A stretch of 64,000 nt of DNA from an uncultured Lachnospiraceae bacterium (GCA_944384025.1 CALWRS010000001.1:186001-250000), one strand, 5' to 3'; counted from the stretch's first letter, positions 54,334 to 63,924 are shown. Translations and numbers: made by a program. Notes: generated by a model from the sequence alone, not told the origin.

Positions 54334-55004
54334 AAAAGTTATTCTCACGTATCCTGCAGTTTTTTAAAGGTGAGAAGTTTCACCGCTACTTAAAGACGCT
54401 TCGCTACTCTCTGTACGTAATCCTGCATCCGTTTGACGGATTTTGGGATTTGGGACACGAAAAGCGCGGCTCTATGGCGGCAGCGCATACGATTGTAATC
54501 CTGACGCTTTTAACCCACCTTTGGGATATGCGTTTTGCGAGCTTTATGTTCAACAATACGCGCTGGGAACGCGTCAACATCTTAATGGTCATTCTTGGAA
54601 TTCTCGTTCCGCTTGCTATTTGGGTAGTAGCGAACTGGAGCTTGACGACATTAATGGATGGCAAAGGCAAGCTGGGAGACATTTATATGGCGACCGCATA
54701 CGCGTTCACGCCGTATGTCATTATTGGACTACCGATGATTGTTGTCAGCAACTTAGTCACCTTTGAAGAAGGCGTATTTTACACCTACTTTAACGTGTTT
54801 GCACTCATCTGGTGTGTGTTCCTGATCCTTGCGGGCATGATGATGGTACATGACTACGGCCTTGGAAAAGGCGTTTTCTCGAGTCTGCTTTCGCTTGCAG
54901 GCATGGCAATCATCATCTTCATCCTGCTTTTGTTCTTCAGCTTGATTAGTGACGCGGTTGCTTATTTCGTTTCCTTGTTTAAGGAAATCAGTTTCCGGTT
55001 CTAA
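54330..55004 (+). CDS. YIP1-family integral membrane protein
   Basis: The 224-residue protein has about five membrane segments and the YIP1 pattern: a conserved acidic/aromatic N-terminal stretch (ILHPFDGFWDL near 30-40) and DIYMATAYAFTPYVI in the middle. Bacterial YIP1 proteins have no defined biochemical role. It is translationally coupled to the NHL/TPR protein (4-nt overlap) and lies 22 bp before the DUF5696 gene, so the three probably act together in the membrane. Confidence 0.8.
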   Translation: MKKLFSRILQFFKGEKFHRYLKTLRYSLYVILHPFDGFWDLGHEKRGSMAAAHTIVILTLLTHLWDMRFASFMFNNTRWERVNILMVILGILVPLAIWVVANWSLTTLMDGKGKLGDIYMATAYAFTPYVIIGLPMIVVSNLVTFEEGVFYTYFNVFALIWCVFLILAGMMMVHDYGLGKGVFSSLLSLAGMAIIIFILLLFFSLISDAVAYFVSLFKEISFRF

Positions 55005-55026
55005 CACAGGAGAAGGAGGGAAAAAG

Positions 55027-57585
55027 ATGAAACGTAAAATTATAATAACTTTATCCTGTGTATGCGTGATTGGGCTTCTGGTGTTTTTGGCCATTCACTT
55101 TGGGTTTGGAAAAACAGAAGAGCAGGAACCAATTAAACCGTACCGTTTTGATTCCGAATTAAGCACGGATATACAAACGATCAGCAACGGTTCGCTCACG
55201 TTGGAATTCGATCCGACGACAACGCACTTTACGCTGACGGACAGCTTTGGAAATCAGTGGACGTCGAATCCGACTGCTGACGACGCAAAGACTCGTGCCG
55301 AGCTTCAGGCGGCGGTTATTCTTTCCTACACGAACAACAAGGGCGTTGCCACACAGCTTGACAGCTACAAAAGCAGTGTGGAAAAGGGAAATTATTCCTA
55401 CGAGGTGCTTGCGGATTCCAATACGATTCGTGTAGATTACACCATCGGTCAGATTGAGAAAGTTTACTACATTCCTCTGGCGGTTCCTTACTCCCGCTAC
55501 GAAGAGCTCTTTAACGCAGTTTCTCCGGAAGGACAGAGCGAAATGCGAAGCGCATACCGCATTCTGAATTACGAAAAACTGCAAGGCAGGGATGAGTTGG
55601 CAGAATTGCTAAAGCTCTATCCGACACTCGAAACAGAAGACGTTGTTGTACTCCGAGACGGAACGCAGGAGTGGAAGAAAGAAGTTGTAGAAGGTTATCT
55701 GGCGGAAATCGGATATGACGCAGAGCAGTACGAAGCGGATCTGGCACATTTTGGCACAGAGACGACCGACGACGAACCGGCAATCAACCTTTCGGTTTAC
55801 TACACGCTTGACGGAGACGACTTCGTTGTAAAAGTGCCTTTTGACGAAATCGAGTACTACGACGAATACCCGATTACCGATTGCCGCGTACTTCCGTATA
55901 TGTGTTCCGCAGGAAATCAGGAAGAAGGCTTCTTGTTTGTGCCGGACGGCTCGGGCTCGTTAATTTACTTTAACAACCAAAAATCGAACCAGACGCAGTA
56001 CACGGCAAACATCTACGGATGGGACTACGGTATGGAGCGCGAGATGATCGTAAACGATCCGGAAGTTCGCTTCCCGGTTTACGGCATCAGCTACACGGAG
56101 TCTGACCGGTCGATGCTTTGCATTGTAGAAGAGGGCGAGAGCTACGGATACATCGAAGCGGACGTTGCAGGAAGAAGACATAATTACAACTACGTTACCG
56201 CTGGATTTACGATGGTACACGGACAGCTTGCAAACGTTTCCGGACGAAGCGACACCGGTGTATACCTCTTTGAAGAAGATCTTGCGCCGGGCGAGCAGAT
56301 TTCTATCCGCTACCGCGCCGTTGATTCTTCAAGCTATGTAGATATGGCGGTAGAGTACCGCGAATATCTCTTTGACAAGTATCCAACGCTTGCAGAGGGC
56401 GTTTCGGACCATCTTCCGATGGTTGTCGAATTAATCGGAGCGATTACAAAGACGCAGCAGGTGCTTGGTTTCCCGAAGGATAAGCCGTACGCTCTGACAA
56501 CCTACAAGGAAATGCAGCAAATCATTCAGGAATTGAACGATGCGGGACTTACGAACCTAGACATTATCCTTAACGGCTGGTTTAACGACGGCGTTGTTCA
56601 TGAGGTTGCCGACGACGTAGATTTGATTTCGGTTCTTGGAAGCAAGAAAGATTTTAAGGCATTGCTTTCCGCGATTGCAAAGCAGAATCAGAACGTTTAC
56701 CTGAAAGCAGACGTAACGTTTGTATACAAAAACAGTCTGTTTGATTCCTACAGCGTACGCTCGGATTCGACAAAATACATCAGCCGCGAAGTTGCGGAGA
56801 TGCAGGACATCAGCAATATTTTCTACTCCATTGATGAGTACAGCGATTACTACTATCTGGCAAAACCCAGATTTGCAATGGAGACGCTGGATGACTTTAT
56901 GAGCGAGATTCAGAAATACGGAGCAAACAATGTTGCTCTTACCTCCATTGGAAACGTCCTTGCGGCAGATTATAACCGCAAGGATACGGTTTCCAGAGAA
57001 AACGCAAAGAAAATGCATATCGACAAGCTGGGCAGTATGCGCGACGCAGGCAACGGCATCGTAATTTACGAAGGCAATTCTTACCTGATTCCTTACGCGG
57101 ATTTGGTAGTTAACATGCCGCTTAAGTCGCAGGGCAGCAACATCGTAGATCAGGAAATTCCGTTCTTCTCGATTGTGCTGCACGGCTACGTAACTTATAC
57201 GGGCGATGCGCTAAATATTACCGGCGACTTTATTACCAACCTGCTTAAGACGGTAGAATCCGGTGCCGGCCTCTATTGTGTTTTAATGGATGCGCCAAGC
57301 AACGCCCTTCAGGACACGGATTCAACGGAGTTTTACGGAGCGAACTTTGACAGTTGGAAGGAAGATATCATTTCCTACTACAAGCGCTTTGAAAGTGATT
57401 TCGCGGGACTTTACACGCAGACGATTGCCGACCATCAAATCGTTGCGGAAAACGTTACGATGACACAATACGAGGACGGCACGCAAGTCTACGTAAATTA
57501 CCGTACCGCAGACTATACGCTTGAGGACGGAACAGTGATTCCGGCACAAGATTGGGTTGTGGTTAGCGCGAAAGGAGGGAACTGA
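55027..57585 (+). CDS. Membrane-anchored DUF5696 protein (putative glycan-active)
   Basis: The 852-residue protein has an N-terminal membrane segment (about 5-24) followed by a large extracellular part. A beta-rich first half contains GFLFVPDGSGSLIYFNN (about 300-317), and the second half (about 470-780) alternates strands and helices like a TIM barrel (for example GLTNLDIILNGWFNDGV). I recognise the DUF5696 family from this combination; it has been suggested to be glycosidase-like but no activity is established. It follows YIP1 and precedes the second permease pair by 2 bp. Confidence 0.75.
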   Translation: MKRKIIITLSCVCVIGLLVFLAIHFGFGKTEEQEPIKPYRFDSELSTDIQTISNGSLTLEFDPTTTHFTLTDSFGNQWTSNPTADDAKTRAELQAAVILSYTNNKGVATQLDSYKSSVEKGNYSYEVLADSNTIRVDYTIGQIEKVYYIPLAVPYSRYEELFNAVSPEGQSEMRSAYRILNYEKLQGRDELAELLKLYPTLETEDVVVLRDGTQEWKKEVVEGYLAEIGYDAEQYEADLAHFGTETTDDEPAINLSVYYTLDGDDFVVKVPFDEIEYYDEYPITDCRVLPYMCSAGNQEEGFLFVPDGSGSLIYFNNQKSNQTQYTANIYGWDYGMEREMIVNDPEVRFPVYGISYTESDRSMLCIVEEGESYGYIEADVAGRRHNYNYVTAGFTMVHGQLANVSGRSDTGVYLFEEDLAPGEQISIRYRAVDSSSYVDMAVEYREYLFDKYPTLAEGVSDHLPMVVELIGAITKTQQVLGFPKDKPYALTTYKEMQQIIQELNDAGLTNLDIILNGWFNDGVVHEVADDVDLISVLGSKKDFKALLSAIAKQNQNVYLKADVTFVYKNSLFDSYSVRSDSTKYISREVAEMQDISNIFYSIDEYSDYYYLAKPRFAMETLDDFMSEIQKYGANNVALTSIGNVLAADYNRKDTVSRENAKKMHIDKLGSMRDAGNGIVIYEGNSYLIPYADLVVNMPLKSQGSNIVDQEIPFFSIVLHGYVTYTGDALNITGDFITNLLKTVESGAGLYCVLMDAPSNALQDTDSTEFYGANFDSWKEDIISYYKRFESDFAGLYTQTIADHQIVAENVTMTQYEDGTQVYVNYRTADYTLEDGTVIPAQDWVVVSAKGGN

Positions 57586-57587
57586 TT

Positions 57588-58514
57588 ATGGCAGAGCAAA
57601 AAATCAGAAAGAGAAAGAAAAAACAGAAAAGTCTGGCGCGCGGCAACGCCATTGCCGGCTATCTGTTTATCAGCCCGTTAATTATCGGCTTCCTTCTTTT
57701 CCTTGCTTACCCGCTGATTCAATCGTTTTACATGTCCTTTTGTACCGTATCTCCGGTTGCCGGACATGGATTTGAGTTTGTATGGTCGGGACTTGCGCAT
57801 TACAGACATATCTTTACCGTAGATCCGGATTATACGAGGCTGCTCTTGGAAGAGCTTCAGAAGATGGCGCTTTACGTACCGTCGATTCTGGTATTCAGCT
57901 TCTTCATGTCGCTGCTTTTGAATCAGGAGTTTAAGGGAAGAACGTTTGTAAGAGCCGTATACTTCCTTCCGGTTATTCTCTCCTCCGGCGTTATGGTTGG
58001 TCTTGAGACGAACAACGCGCTTCTTTCCGGAGTGCAGGATTTGATTCAGGAAGATACGAACGGAACCAGTATTACGGCTACGCTTGAGAGCATATTGTTA
58101 CAGGGAGAGACCGGAAACAAGTTTTTTGAAACCATTATCCAGATTGTAGACGAAGTTTACAACATAGCGATTGCTTCCGGTATTCAGATTATTATCTTCC
58201 TCTCCGGATTGCAGACCATTTCGCCGAGTATGTACGAGGCGGCAACGATTGAGGGCTGTACCGGATGGGAGAGCTTTTGGAAGATTACGTTCCCTATGAT
58301 CAGTTCGCTGATACTTGTAAACGTTATTTACACGATTGTCGATTTCTTTACGAAGTCCGACAGTGAGTTTATGGATATGATTAACGAGACGCTCCTGCAA
58401 AACTTTAACTACGGGCGTGTGTCGGCGATGTCATGGGTATACTTTGCAATTATTATCGTGATTCTCGGCATAGTTTCACTGATTATTTCTAAGAGGGTAT
58501 ACTATTATGACTAA
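57588..58514 (+). CDS. Sugar ABC transporter permease, pair 2 (first)
   Basis: The 308-residue protein has a Lys/Arg-rich N-terminus, six membrane segments and the EAA loop YEAATIEGCTGWESFWKI (about 222-239). A long extracytoplasmic loop (about 140-180) is unusual. It starts 2 bp after DUF5696 and overlaps the next permease by 8 nt. Confidence 0.9.
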   Translation: MAEQKIRKRKKKQKSLARGNAIAGYLFISPLIIGFLLFLAYPLIQSFYMSFCTVSPVAGHGFEFVWSGLAHYRHIFTVDPDYTRLLLEELQKMALYVPSILVFSFFMSLLLNQEFKGRTFVRAVYFLPVILSSGVMVGLETNNALLSGVQDLIQEDTNGTSITATLESILLQGETGNKFFETIIQIVDEVYNIAIASGIQIIIFLSGLQTISPSMYEAATIEGCTGWESFWKITFPMISSLILVNVIYTIVDFFTKSDSEFMDMINETLLQNFNYGRVSAMSWVYFAIIIVILGIVSLIISKRVYYYD

Positions 58515-59544
58515 GACGAAATACATTTCAAAATCCATGACAAGAAAAGAGCGCTGGAATCTTTTCTGGGAAAGAAACCGCAAGTCAGAGGGATATTTGC
58601 TGAAGAAAAAACTTGGCAGATTCGTTTACTGTGTATGCCGCGCATTTCTGATTTTTGGTTTGTGTTTCCTGATTCTCCAGCCCCTAGCAAGCAAGCTTTC
58701 GATTAGCCTTATGGAAGAGCAGGACCTCTACGACCGAACGGTCATCAACATTCCGAGACATTTCTCGGTTTCTGCTTACCAGATTGCATGGGATATGATG
58801 GATGGTATTAAGACGTTTTGGACGTCCTTTTACGTATCCTTCCTTGTAGCGGCCGCGCAGGTTGTATCCTGTACGCTTGTTGGATACGGCTTTGCCAGAT
58901 TTAAGTTTCCGCTTAAAAACTTCTGGTTTGCCTGCGTAATCCTGTTAATTATCGTTCCGCCGCAGACGATTATTACACCGCTGTACCTGTATTTCCAGGA
59001 CTTCGATATCCTTGGAATTATCGGACTGTTTAACAACGGAAGCGGGCTGAACCTTTTGGGAAGTTTGACGCCGTATTTGATGATGTGTCTTGGCTGCGCC
59101 GGTTTTAAAGGCGGCTTGTACATTTACATGCTTCGGCAGCACTTCCGGAACGAGCCAAAGGAGCTGGAGGAAGCTGCTTACGTAGACGGCTGCGGACGGC
59201 TGCGGACGTTTTTGCAGATTCTGCTTCCGGGCGCTACCCCAATTATTACGTCCTGTTTCCTGTTCTCCTTTGTATGGCAGTGGACGGACGCATATTATTC
59301 CCGCGTTTTCTTTGCAAGAGCATACGGCTGGACGTTAGTAACCAACCGGCTTACATCGCTTGTTGACCGCTTGGATGCGGAATACAAAGCCATTTATGGT
59401 CAAAGCTTCCAAATTGCAACAGCGTTTGGTCAGCAAATCCTTTCCACGGCTACGCTGATGACGCTCATTCCTTTGATCCTGATTTACGTAGTAGCGCAGA
59501 AAAACTTCGTAGAAAGTCTTTCGCAAACCGGTATTAAGGGATAA
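58507..59544 (+). CDS. Carbohydrate ABC transporter permease, pair 2 (second)
   Basis: The 345-residue protein has an extended basic N-terminus (about 40 residues), six membrane segments and the EAA loop LEEAAYVDGCGRLRTFLQIL (about 219-238). It completes importer 2. A UUCG hairpin in the 62-bp gap to the next gene may protect or process the transcript. Confidence 0.9.
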   Translation: MTKTKYISKSMTRKERWNLFWERNRKSEGYLLKKKLGRFVYCVCRAFLIFGLCFLILQPLASKLSISLMEEQDLYDRTVINIPRHFSVSAYQIAWDMMDGIKTFWTSFYVSFLVAAAQVVSCTLVGYGFARFKFPLKNFWFACVILLIIVPPQTIITPLYLYFQDFDILGIIGLFNNGSGLNLLGSLTPYLMMCLGCAGFKGGLYIYMLRQHFRNEPKELEEAAYVDGCGRLRTFLQILLPGATPIITSCFLFSFVWQWTDAYYSRVFFARAYGWTLVTNRLTSLVDRLDAEYKAIYGQSFQIATAFGQQILSTATLMTLIPLILIYVVAQKNFVESLSQTGIKG

Positions 59545-59558
59545 AGCTAAAGAACGAA

Positions 59559-59582
59559 TTAAAAGAGTTTCGACTCTTTTAA
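59559..59582 (+). other. Intercistronic UUCG hairpin before the binding-protein gene
   Basis: A perfect 10-bp stem TTAAAAGAGT/ACTCTTTTAA with a TTCG tetraloop and no U-run directly after it. Such hairpins before solute-binding-protein genes often stabilise the downstream mRNA. Confidence 0.55.
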
Positions 59583-59605
59583 GAATATTTTAAGGAGGTA
59601 ACTCA

Positions 59606-61015
59606 ATGAAAAATGTAAAGAAACTCGCACTGTTTCTCGTTGTTCTTGTGTTTGCGTTTTCCGTTGTAGCATGTGGAGATAAGCCGGCAGACAGCGACAC
59701 TACAACGCCGTCGCCGACAACAGGCGGACAGTCCAGCGCAACGCCAACGGATACAGAACCTGCGAGAGACCTGGAAGGTCGTAGAATTGTCATCGCTGAC
59801 TGGTGGTCGACTGAAACTTACAGAGACCCTACCACGACCTATCTGGAAGATTACTGGAACTATCAGGACGAAATGATGGAAAAGTACAACTACACGATCG
59901 TTCGTGAAGCTGTATCTGACTGGGGCAACATGGGACAGGATGCAATGCTTTCCATCACAAACGGAAGCCCGGTTGGTGATATCATCGTTCTGGACTCCAG
60001 CAGCGTAGCATCCCTGCTTGACAAGGGATTGTTCGCAGACGTATCCGTATTAACGGAGTTTGACTTCACAGACGACAAGTGGAACAAAGCCGTTTTGGAA
60101 GTTATGACCGTAGGTAACGCTATCTATGGTTTCGCAGGCTCCACAGAGCCGAGAACCGGCGTATTCTTCAACATGGACATGTTTGAAACGCTCGGTGTTG
60201 ACCCGCAGCTTCCTTTCGACCTTCAGGCAAGTGGCGAATGGAACTGGGCAAACTTTGAAGATCTTTGCAGCAAGCTTCTTGCAGGCGGAGATACGAACAG
60301 CGACGGTGTTGTAGAAGTTTATCCGATCGCTTCCTTCTCGACCGACTTCTTCCCGGCATGTCTTGTAGCAAACAACACGGATGTTATCGTAAATAACGAC
60401 GGTGTTCTTGCAACCAACTACAACGATCCTGCCGTTTTGGAAGCTCTGAACTGGGGCTACTCCCTCTACGAAGCAGGCTACGTAATGCCGCAGCCGGCAG
60501 ATTCCGAGTGGGATTGGTTCAAGGCAGCATTCCAGGAGCAGAAGACTTGCATGCGTGTTTGTGAAGAGTACGAAGCAGGCACAATCGTTGGCTATGACTT
60601 CAAGTCCGGCTTTGTATGCTTCCCTTACGGTCCGTCCAGCGATGGCGAGCTGATCTCGATCGTTCGTGAGAACATCCTGATTATCCCGTCCTGCTACGAC
60701 AATAATACAATCGCTGACATTGCTTTTGCATACGATATCTTCACGGATGACGTTCCGGGATACGAAGATGACGACGCATCTTGGAAGGGCAGCTACGAAG
60801 CAATGTTCAAGGATCAGAGATCTGTTAACGAAACGCTTGATTTGATGATCAACGATCTGGAACAGATAATGAGACCTACGATTCTTCTTCCGGATTACAA
60901 CAATGAGTGGATCTGGGACATCGATGCAGGCGTCGCAAGCCCGGCAGAGCAGCTGGAAGCTTTTGGAACTCAGTGGGATACGATGGTTGAAGAATTCAAC
61001 AACAAGACGCGCTAA
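59606..61015 (+). CDS. Lipoprotein solute-binding protein of importer 2
   Basis: The 469-residue protein has a lipoprotein signal with lipid-attachment Cys23 (SVVAC), a Thr/Ser/Pro-rich linker (about 28-52) and a family 1 solute-binding fold. It has an AAGGAGG site. It is the expected sugar receptor for the second permease pair. It ends at a hairpin followed by four T that could reduce transcription into the GH3 gene. Confidence 0.88.
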   Translation: MKNVKKLALFLVVLVFAFSVVACGDKPADSDTTTPSPTTGGQSSATPTDTEPARDLEGRRIVIADWWSTETYRDPTTTYLEDYWNYQDEMMEKYNYTIVREAVSDWGNMGQDAMLSITNGSPVGDIIVLDSSSVASLLDKGLFADVSVLTEFDFTDDKWNKAVLEVMTVGNAIYGFAGSTEPRTGVFFNMDMFETLGVDPQLPFDLQASGEWNWANFEDLCSKLLAGGDTNSDGVVEVYPIASFSTDFFPACLVANNTDVIVNNDGVLATNYNDPAVLEALNWGYSLYEAGYVMPQPADSEWDWFKAAFQEQKTCMRVCEEYEAGTIVGYDFKSGFVCFPYGPSSDGELISIVRENILIIPSCYDNNTIADIAFAYDIFTDDVPGYEDDDASWKGSYEAMFKDQRSVNETLDLMINDLEQIMRPTILLPDYNNEWIWDIDAGVASPAEQLEAFGTQWDTMVEEFNNKTR

Positions 61016-61043
61016 TTACATAAGTATTGCGTAAGTATCTGTA

Positions 61044-61072
61044 GGGGTATTTCCAACGGAAATACCCCTTTT
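61044..61072 (+). terminator. Terminator after the binding protein
   Basis: An 11-bp stem GGGGTATTTCC/GGAAATACCCC with a 3-nt loop followed by TTTT. With a short T-run it may only partly terminate. Confidence 0.75.
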
Positions 61073-61110
61073 ATCAAAAGCAGTTTACATTTATCAAAGC
61101 GGAGGGAAGC

Positions 61111-63240
61111 ATGAGCATTTCGGCAAAATACATTGCGGATTACAAGAAAAGAGCAGCAAAGCTTGTATCCGAGATGACCTTAGAGGAGAAGGTATTTCAG
61201 ACATTATATAACGCGCCGGCAATCGACCGGTTGGGAATTAAATCCTACAATTACTGGAACGAAGCACTGCACGGCGTAGCAAGAGCCGGAGTGGCGACGG
61301 TCTTTCCGCAGGCGATTGGTCTGGCTGCTGCATTTGACGAGGATTTGATGGAGGAAGTGGCGGATACCATTTCCACGGAAGGAAGAGCAAAATTTAACAT
61401 GCAGCAAAAGTACGGTGATCACGACATTTACAAAGGATTGACCTTCTGGTCTCCGAATGTAAATATCTTTCGGGATCCGCGTTGGGGTCGCGGACACGAA
61501 ACTTACGGAGAAGACCCGTACTTAAGCGGCAGGCTGGGCGTTCGTTTTATCCGCGGATTGCAGGGAACGGACGAACGATATATGAAGGTTGCGGCATGTG
61601 CAAAGCACTTTGCAGTGCACAGCGGTCCGGAGGATTTGCGGCACAGCTTTAACGCGGTAGTCAGCAAGCAGGATCTTTGGGAGACGTATTTGCCAGCCTT
61701 TGACGCCTGCGTTCACGAAGGTGAGGTAGAAGCGGTTATGGGCGCGTACAACCGAACCAACGACGAACCATGCTGCGGCAGTCAGCTGCTGCTCGTAGAT
61801 ATCCTGCGTAAAATGTGGGGCTTTGACGGCCACGTCACGTCAGACTGCTGGGCAATTAAAGATTTTCATGAGTTCCACATGGTAACGAAAAACCAAGTGG
61901 AGTCGGTTGCACTCGCAATGAATAAAGGCTGCGATCTAAACTGCGGCAATATGTACGTTCATCTCTTGCAGGCCGTTCGGGAAGGTCTTGTAGAGGAGAG
62001 CACGCTGGATACGGCGGTAACTCGTCTTTTGACAACCCGGATGAAACTGGGACTGTTTGATCCGGCGGAGGACGTGCCGTACAACAAAATCGGCTACGAC
62101 CAGTGCGACGGAAAGGCACAAAAAGAGCTGAACTTAAAAGCAGCAAAGAAGACCATTTGCCTGCTGAAAAACGAAAACAATACGCTCCCGCTTGATTTGA
62201 AGAAAATTCAAACGATCGGCGTTGTCGGTCCGAACGCGGACAGCCGGAAGGCGCTTGTTGGAAACTACGAAGGAACGGCTTCCGAGTACGTTACTGTACT
62301 GGAAGGCATTCGCGAATACGTTGGAGACGACAAACGGATATATTTCTCCGAAGGCTGCCACTTGTTTAAAGACCGCGTACAGGGGCTGGGACAGCCGTAT
62401 GACCGTACAGCGGAGGCAAGAGCCATTGCCGACATGAGCGACGTTGTGATTGCTGTATTTGGTCTGGATCCGGGCCTTGAGGGTGAAGAAGGAGACGAGG
62501 GCAACGAATTTGCCTCCGGCGATAAGCCGAATCTGAACCTTCCGGGAATTCAGGAAGAAGTCATTAAAGCGCTTTACGAAAGCGGAAAGCCGGTAATTCT
62601 TGTGCTGCTTAGCGGAAGCGCGCTGGCAGTAAAGTGGGAGCAGGAGCATCTGCCCGCCATTTTGCAAGGCTGGTATCCGGGAGCACAGGGAGGACGCGCA
62701 ATCGCACAAATTCTCTTTGGCGACGCATCTCCGGAAGGAAAACTTCCCGTTACGTTTTACGAGACGAGCGAAGAGCTTCCGGCATTTACGGACTACGCGA
62801 TGAAAGGCCGGACATACCGGTACATGGAAAGACCGGCGCTTTATCCGTTTGGTTACGGACTTAGTTATACGAGCTTTGCTTTAACGGACGCATCCGTTGA
62901 GGGTACGATTGGCGAAGACACGAAAGTTACATGCCGCGTCACGGTAGAAAACACCGGTGCAATGACCGGCGCACAGACCGTGCAGGTATACGTGAAATCG
63001 CCAAGAGAGGGAGCGCCGAACGCACAGCTTAAGGGGTTAAAGAAAGTAACGCTCTCGCCGGGAGAAAAGAAAAACGTGGAAATCGTACTTGATTACCGAT
63101 CCTTTGCCGTATATAATGAGGAGGGTAAGAGAGTTCTCGCACCGGGAACCTACGAAGTTTATGTAGGCACATCGCAGCCGGACGAACGAAGCGCTGCGTT
63201 GCTTGGAGAAAGACCGGTAAGATTTTGCCTGGATGTATAA
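61111..63240 (+). CDS. Cytoplasmic GH3 glycosidase (beta-xylosidase/beta-glucosidase type)
   Basis: The 709-residue protein has the GH3 N-terminal barrel with NYWNEALHGVARAG, typical of the xylan beta-xylosidase branch, the nucleophile motif VTSDCWAI with Asp245, the GH3 C-terminal alpha/beta domain and a fibronectin III-like end (about 600-700). No signal peptide is present, so it cleaves oligosaccharides inside the cell after import. It is the final gene of the locus and suggests a beta-linked xylo- or gluco-oligosaccharide substrate. Confidence 0.92.
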   Translation: MSISAKYIADYKKRAAKLVSEMTLEEKVFQTLYNAPAIDRLGIKSYNYWNEALHGVARAGVATVFPQAIGLAAAFDEDLMEEVADTISTEGRAKFNMQQKYGDHDIYKGLTFWSPNVNIFRDPRWGRGHETYGEDPYLSGRLGVRFIRGLQGTDERYMKVAACAKHFAVHSGPEDLRHSFNAVVSKQDLWETYLPAFDACVHEGEVEAVMGAYNRTNDEPCCGSQLLLVDILRKMWGFDGHVTSDCWAIKDFHEFHMVTKNQVESVALAMNKGCDLNCGNMYVHLLQAVREGLVEESTLDTAVTRLLTTRMKLGLFDPAEDVPYNKIGYDQCDGKAQKELNLKAAKKTICLLKNENNTLPLDLKKIQTIGVVGPNADSRKALVGNYEGTASEYVTVLEGIREYVGDDKRIYFSEGCHLFKDRVQGLGQPYDRTAEARAIADMSDVVIAVFGLDPGLEGEEGDEGNEFASGDKPNLNLPGIQEEVIKALYESGKPVILVLLSGSALAVKWEQEHLPAILQGWYPGAQGGRAIAQILFGDASPEGKLPVTFYETSEELPAFTDYAMKGRTYRYMERPALYPFGYGLSYTSFALTDASVEGTIGEDTKVTCRVTVENTGAMTGAQTVQVYVKSPREGAPNAQLKGLKKVTLSPGEKKNVEIVLDYRSFAVYNEEGKRVLAPGTYEVYVGTSQPDERSAALLGERPVRFCLDV

Positions 63241-63249
63241 GAAAGGAAA

Positions 63250-63287
63250 AAGGTGTGAAGGAGCTTCCTTCGCACCTTTTATTTTTT
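63250..63287 (+). terminator. Terminator after the GH3 gene
   Basis: A 13-bp stem (arms 63250-63262 and 63266-63278, one G-U) with a 3-nt loop, followed by TTATTTTTT, 9 bp after the GH3 stop and only 3 bp before the likely lepB start. Confidence 0.85.
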
Positions 63288-63290
63288 GGG

Positions 63291-63920
63291 ATGGACGAAG
63301 AAGAATTTTACAATGAGATAAATTCGGAAATGGATGAAGAGGAGCTAAAAGCAGCAAAGGCAGAGTACAGGCGCAGACAGCGAAAAGAAATTTGGGCGAA
63401 CATCCGGTTTTTTGTCATCAGCTTTTGTATTATCTATGCGGTTTTCTACGTTTTTCCGCCTTACCTGGTCAGCGGAGAATCCATGAATCATACGCTGACA
63501 GACAAAGCGTTCGGCTTTGGAATTCGTTTTGGAGATCTGGAAAGAGGAGATATTGTCGTTTTTTCAAACGAGGAAACCGGCGGGAAGGACTATATCAAGC
63601 GGATTATCGCCTGCCCCGGAGATACGATTGAGCTGTATAACGACGAAGTGTACGTAAACGGCGAACTGCTTGAAGAAGACTACGCTTACTACGACCCGTC
63701 GCATCCGTTCCCTTATATTTCTGCGTACATTCCGTTAGAGGAAGGCAGCAGCACGCTTATTCCGGAGTACCATCTGGAAGAGTTTACGCTGGGGGAAGGG
63801 GAGTACTTTGTGATGGGAGATAACAGGCACCACTCCAGCGACAGCCGTCAAATTGGCTGCATCACCAGAGACGACGTAAAGTGCCGGATGATATTTTTCT
63901 TGTGGGGAAAACATAATTAA
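63291..63920 (+). CDS. lepB: Signal peptidase I
   Basis: LepB cleaves signal peptides of exported proteins at the membrane. The 209-residue protein has an acidic N-terminal stretch, one membrane segment (about 40-60), the catalytic SGESMNHTL with Ser64, the Lys103 region DYIKRIIACPGD and VMGDNRHHSSDSR. ATG 63291 has no good ribosome site because it abuts the terminator; GTG 63255, inside the terminator stem, has AAAGGAAAAAGG upstream and would add 12 residues. Which start is used is uncertain. Confidence 0.92.
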   Translation: MDEEEFYNEINSEMDEEELKAAKAEYRRRQRKEIWANIRFFVISFCIIYAVFYVFPPYLVSGESMNHTLTDKAFGFGIRFGDLERGDIVVFSNEETGGKDYIKRIIACPGDTIELYNDEVYVNGELLEEDYAYYDPSHPFPYISAYIPLEEGSSTLIPEYHLEEFTLGEGEYFVMGDNRHHSSDSRQIGCITRDDVKCRMIFFLWGKHN

Positions 63921-63924
63921 AACG

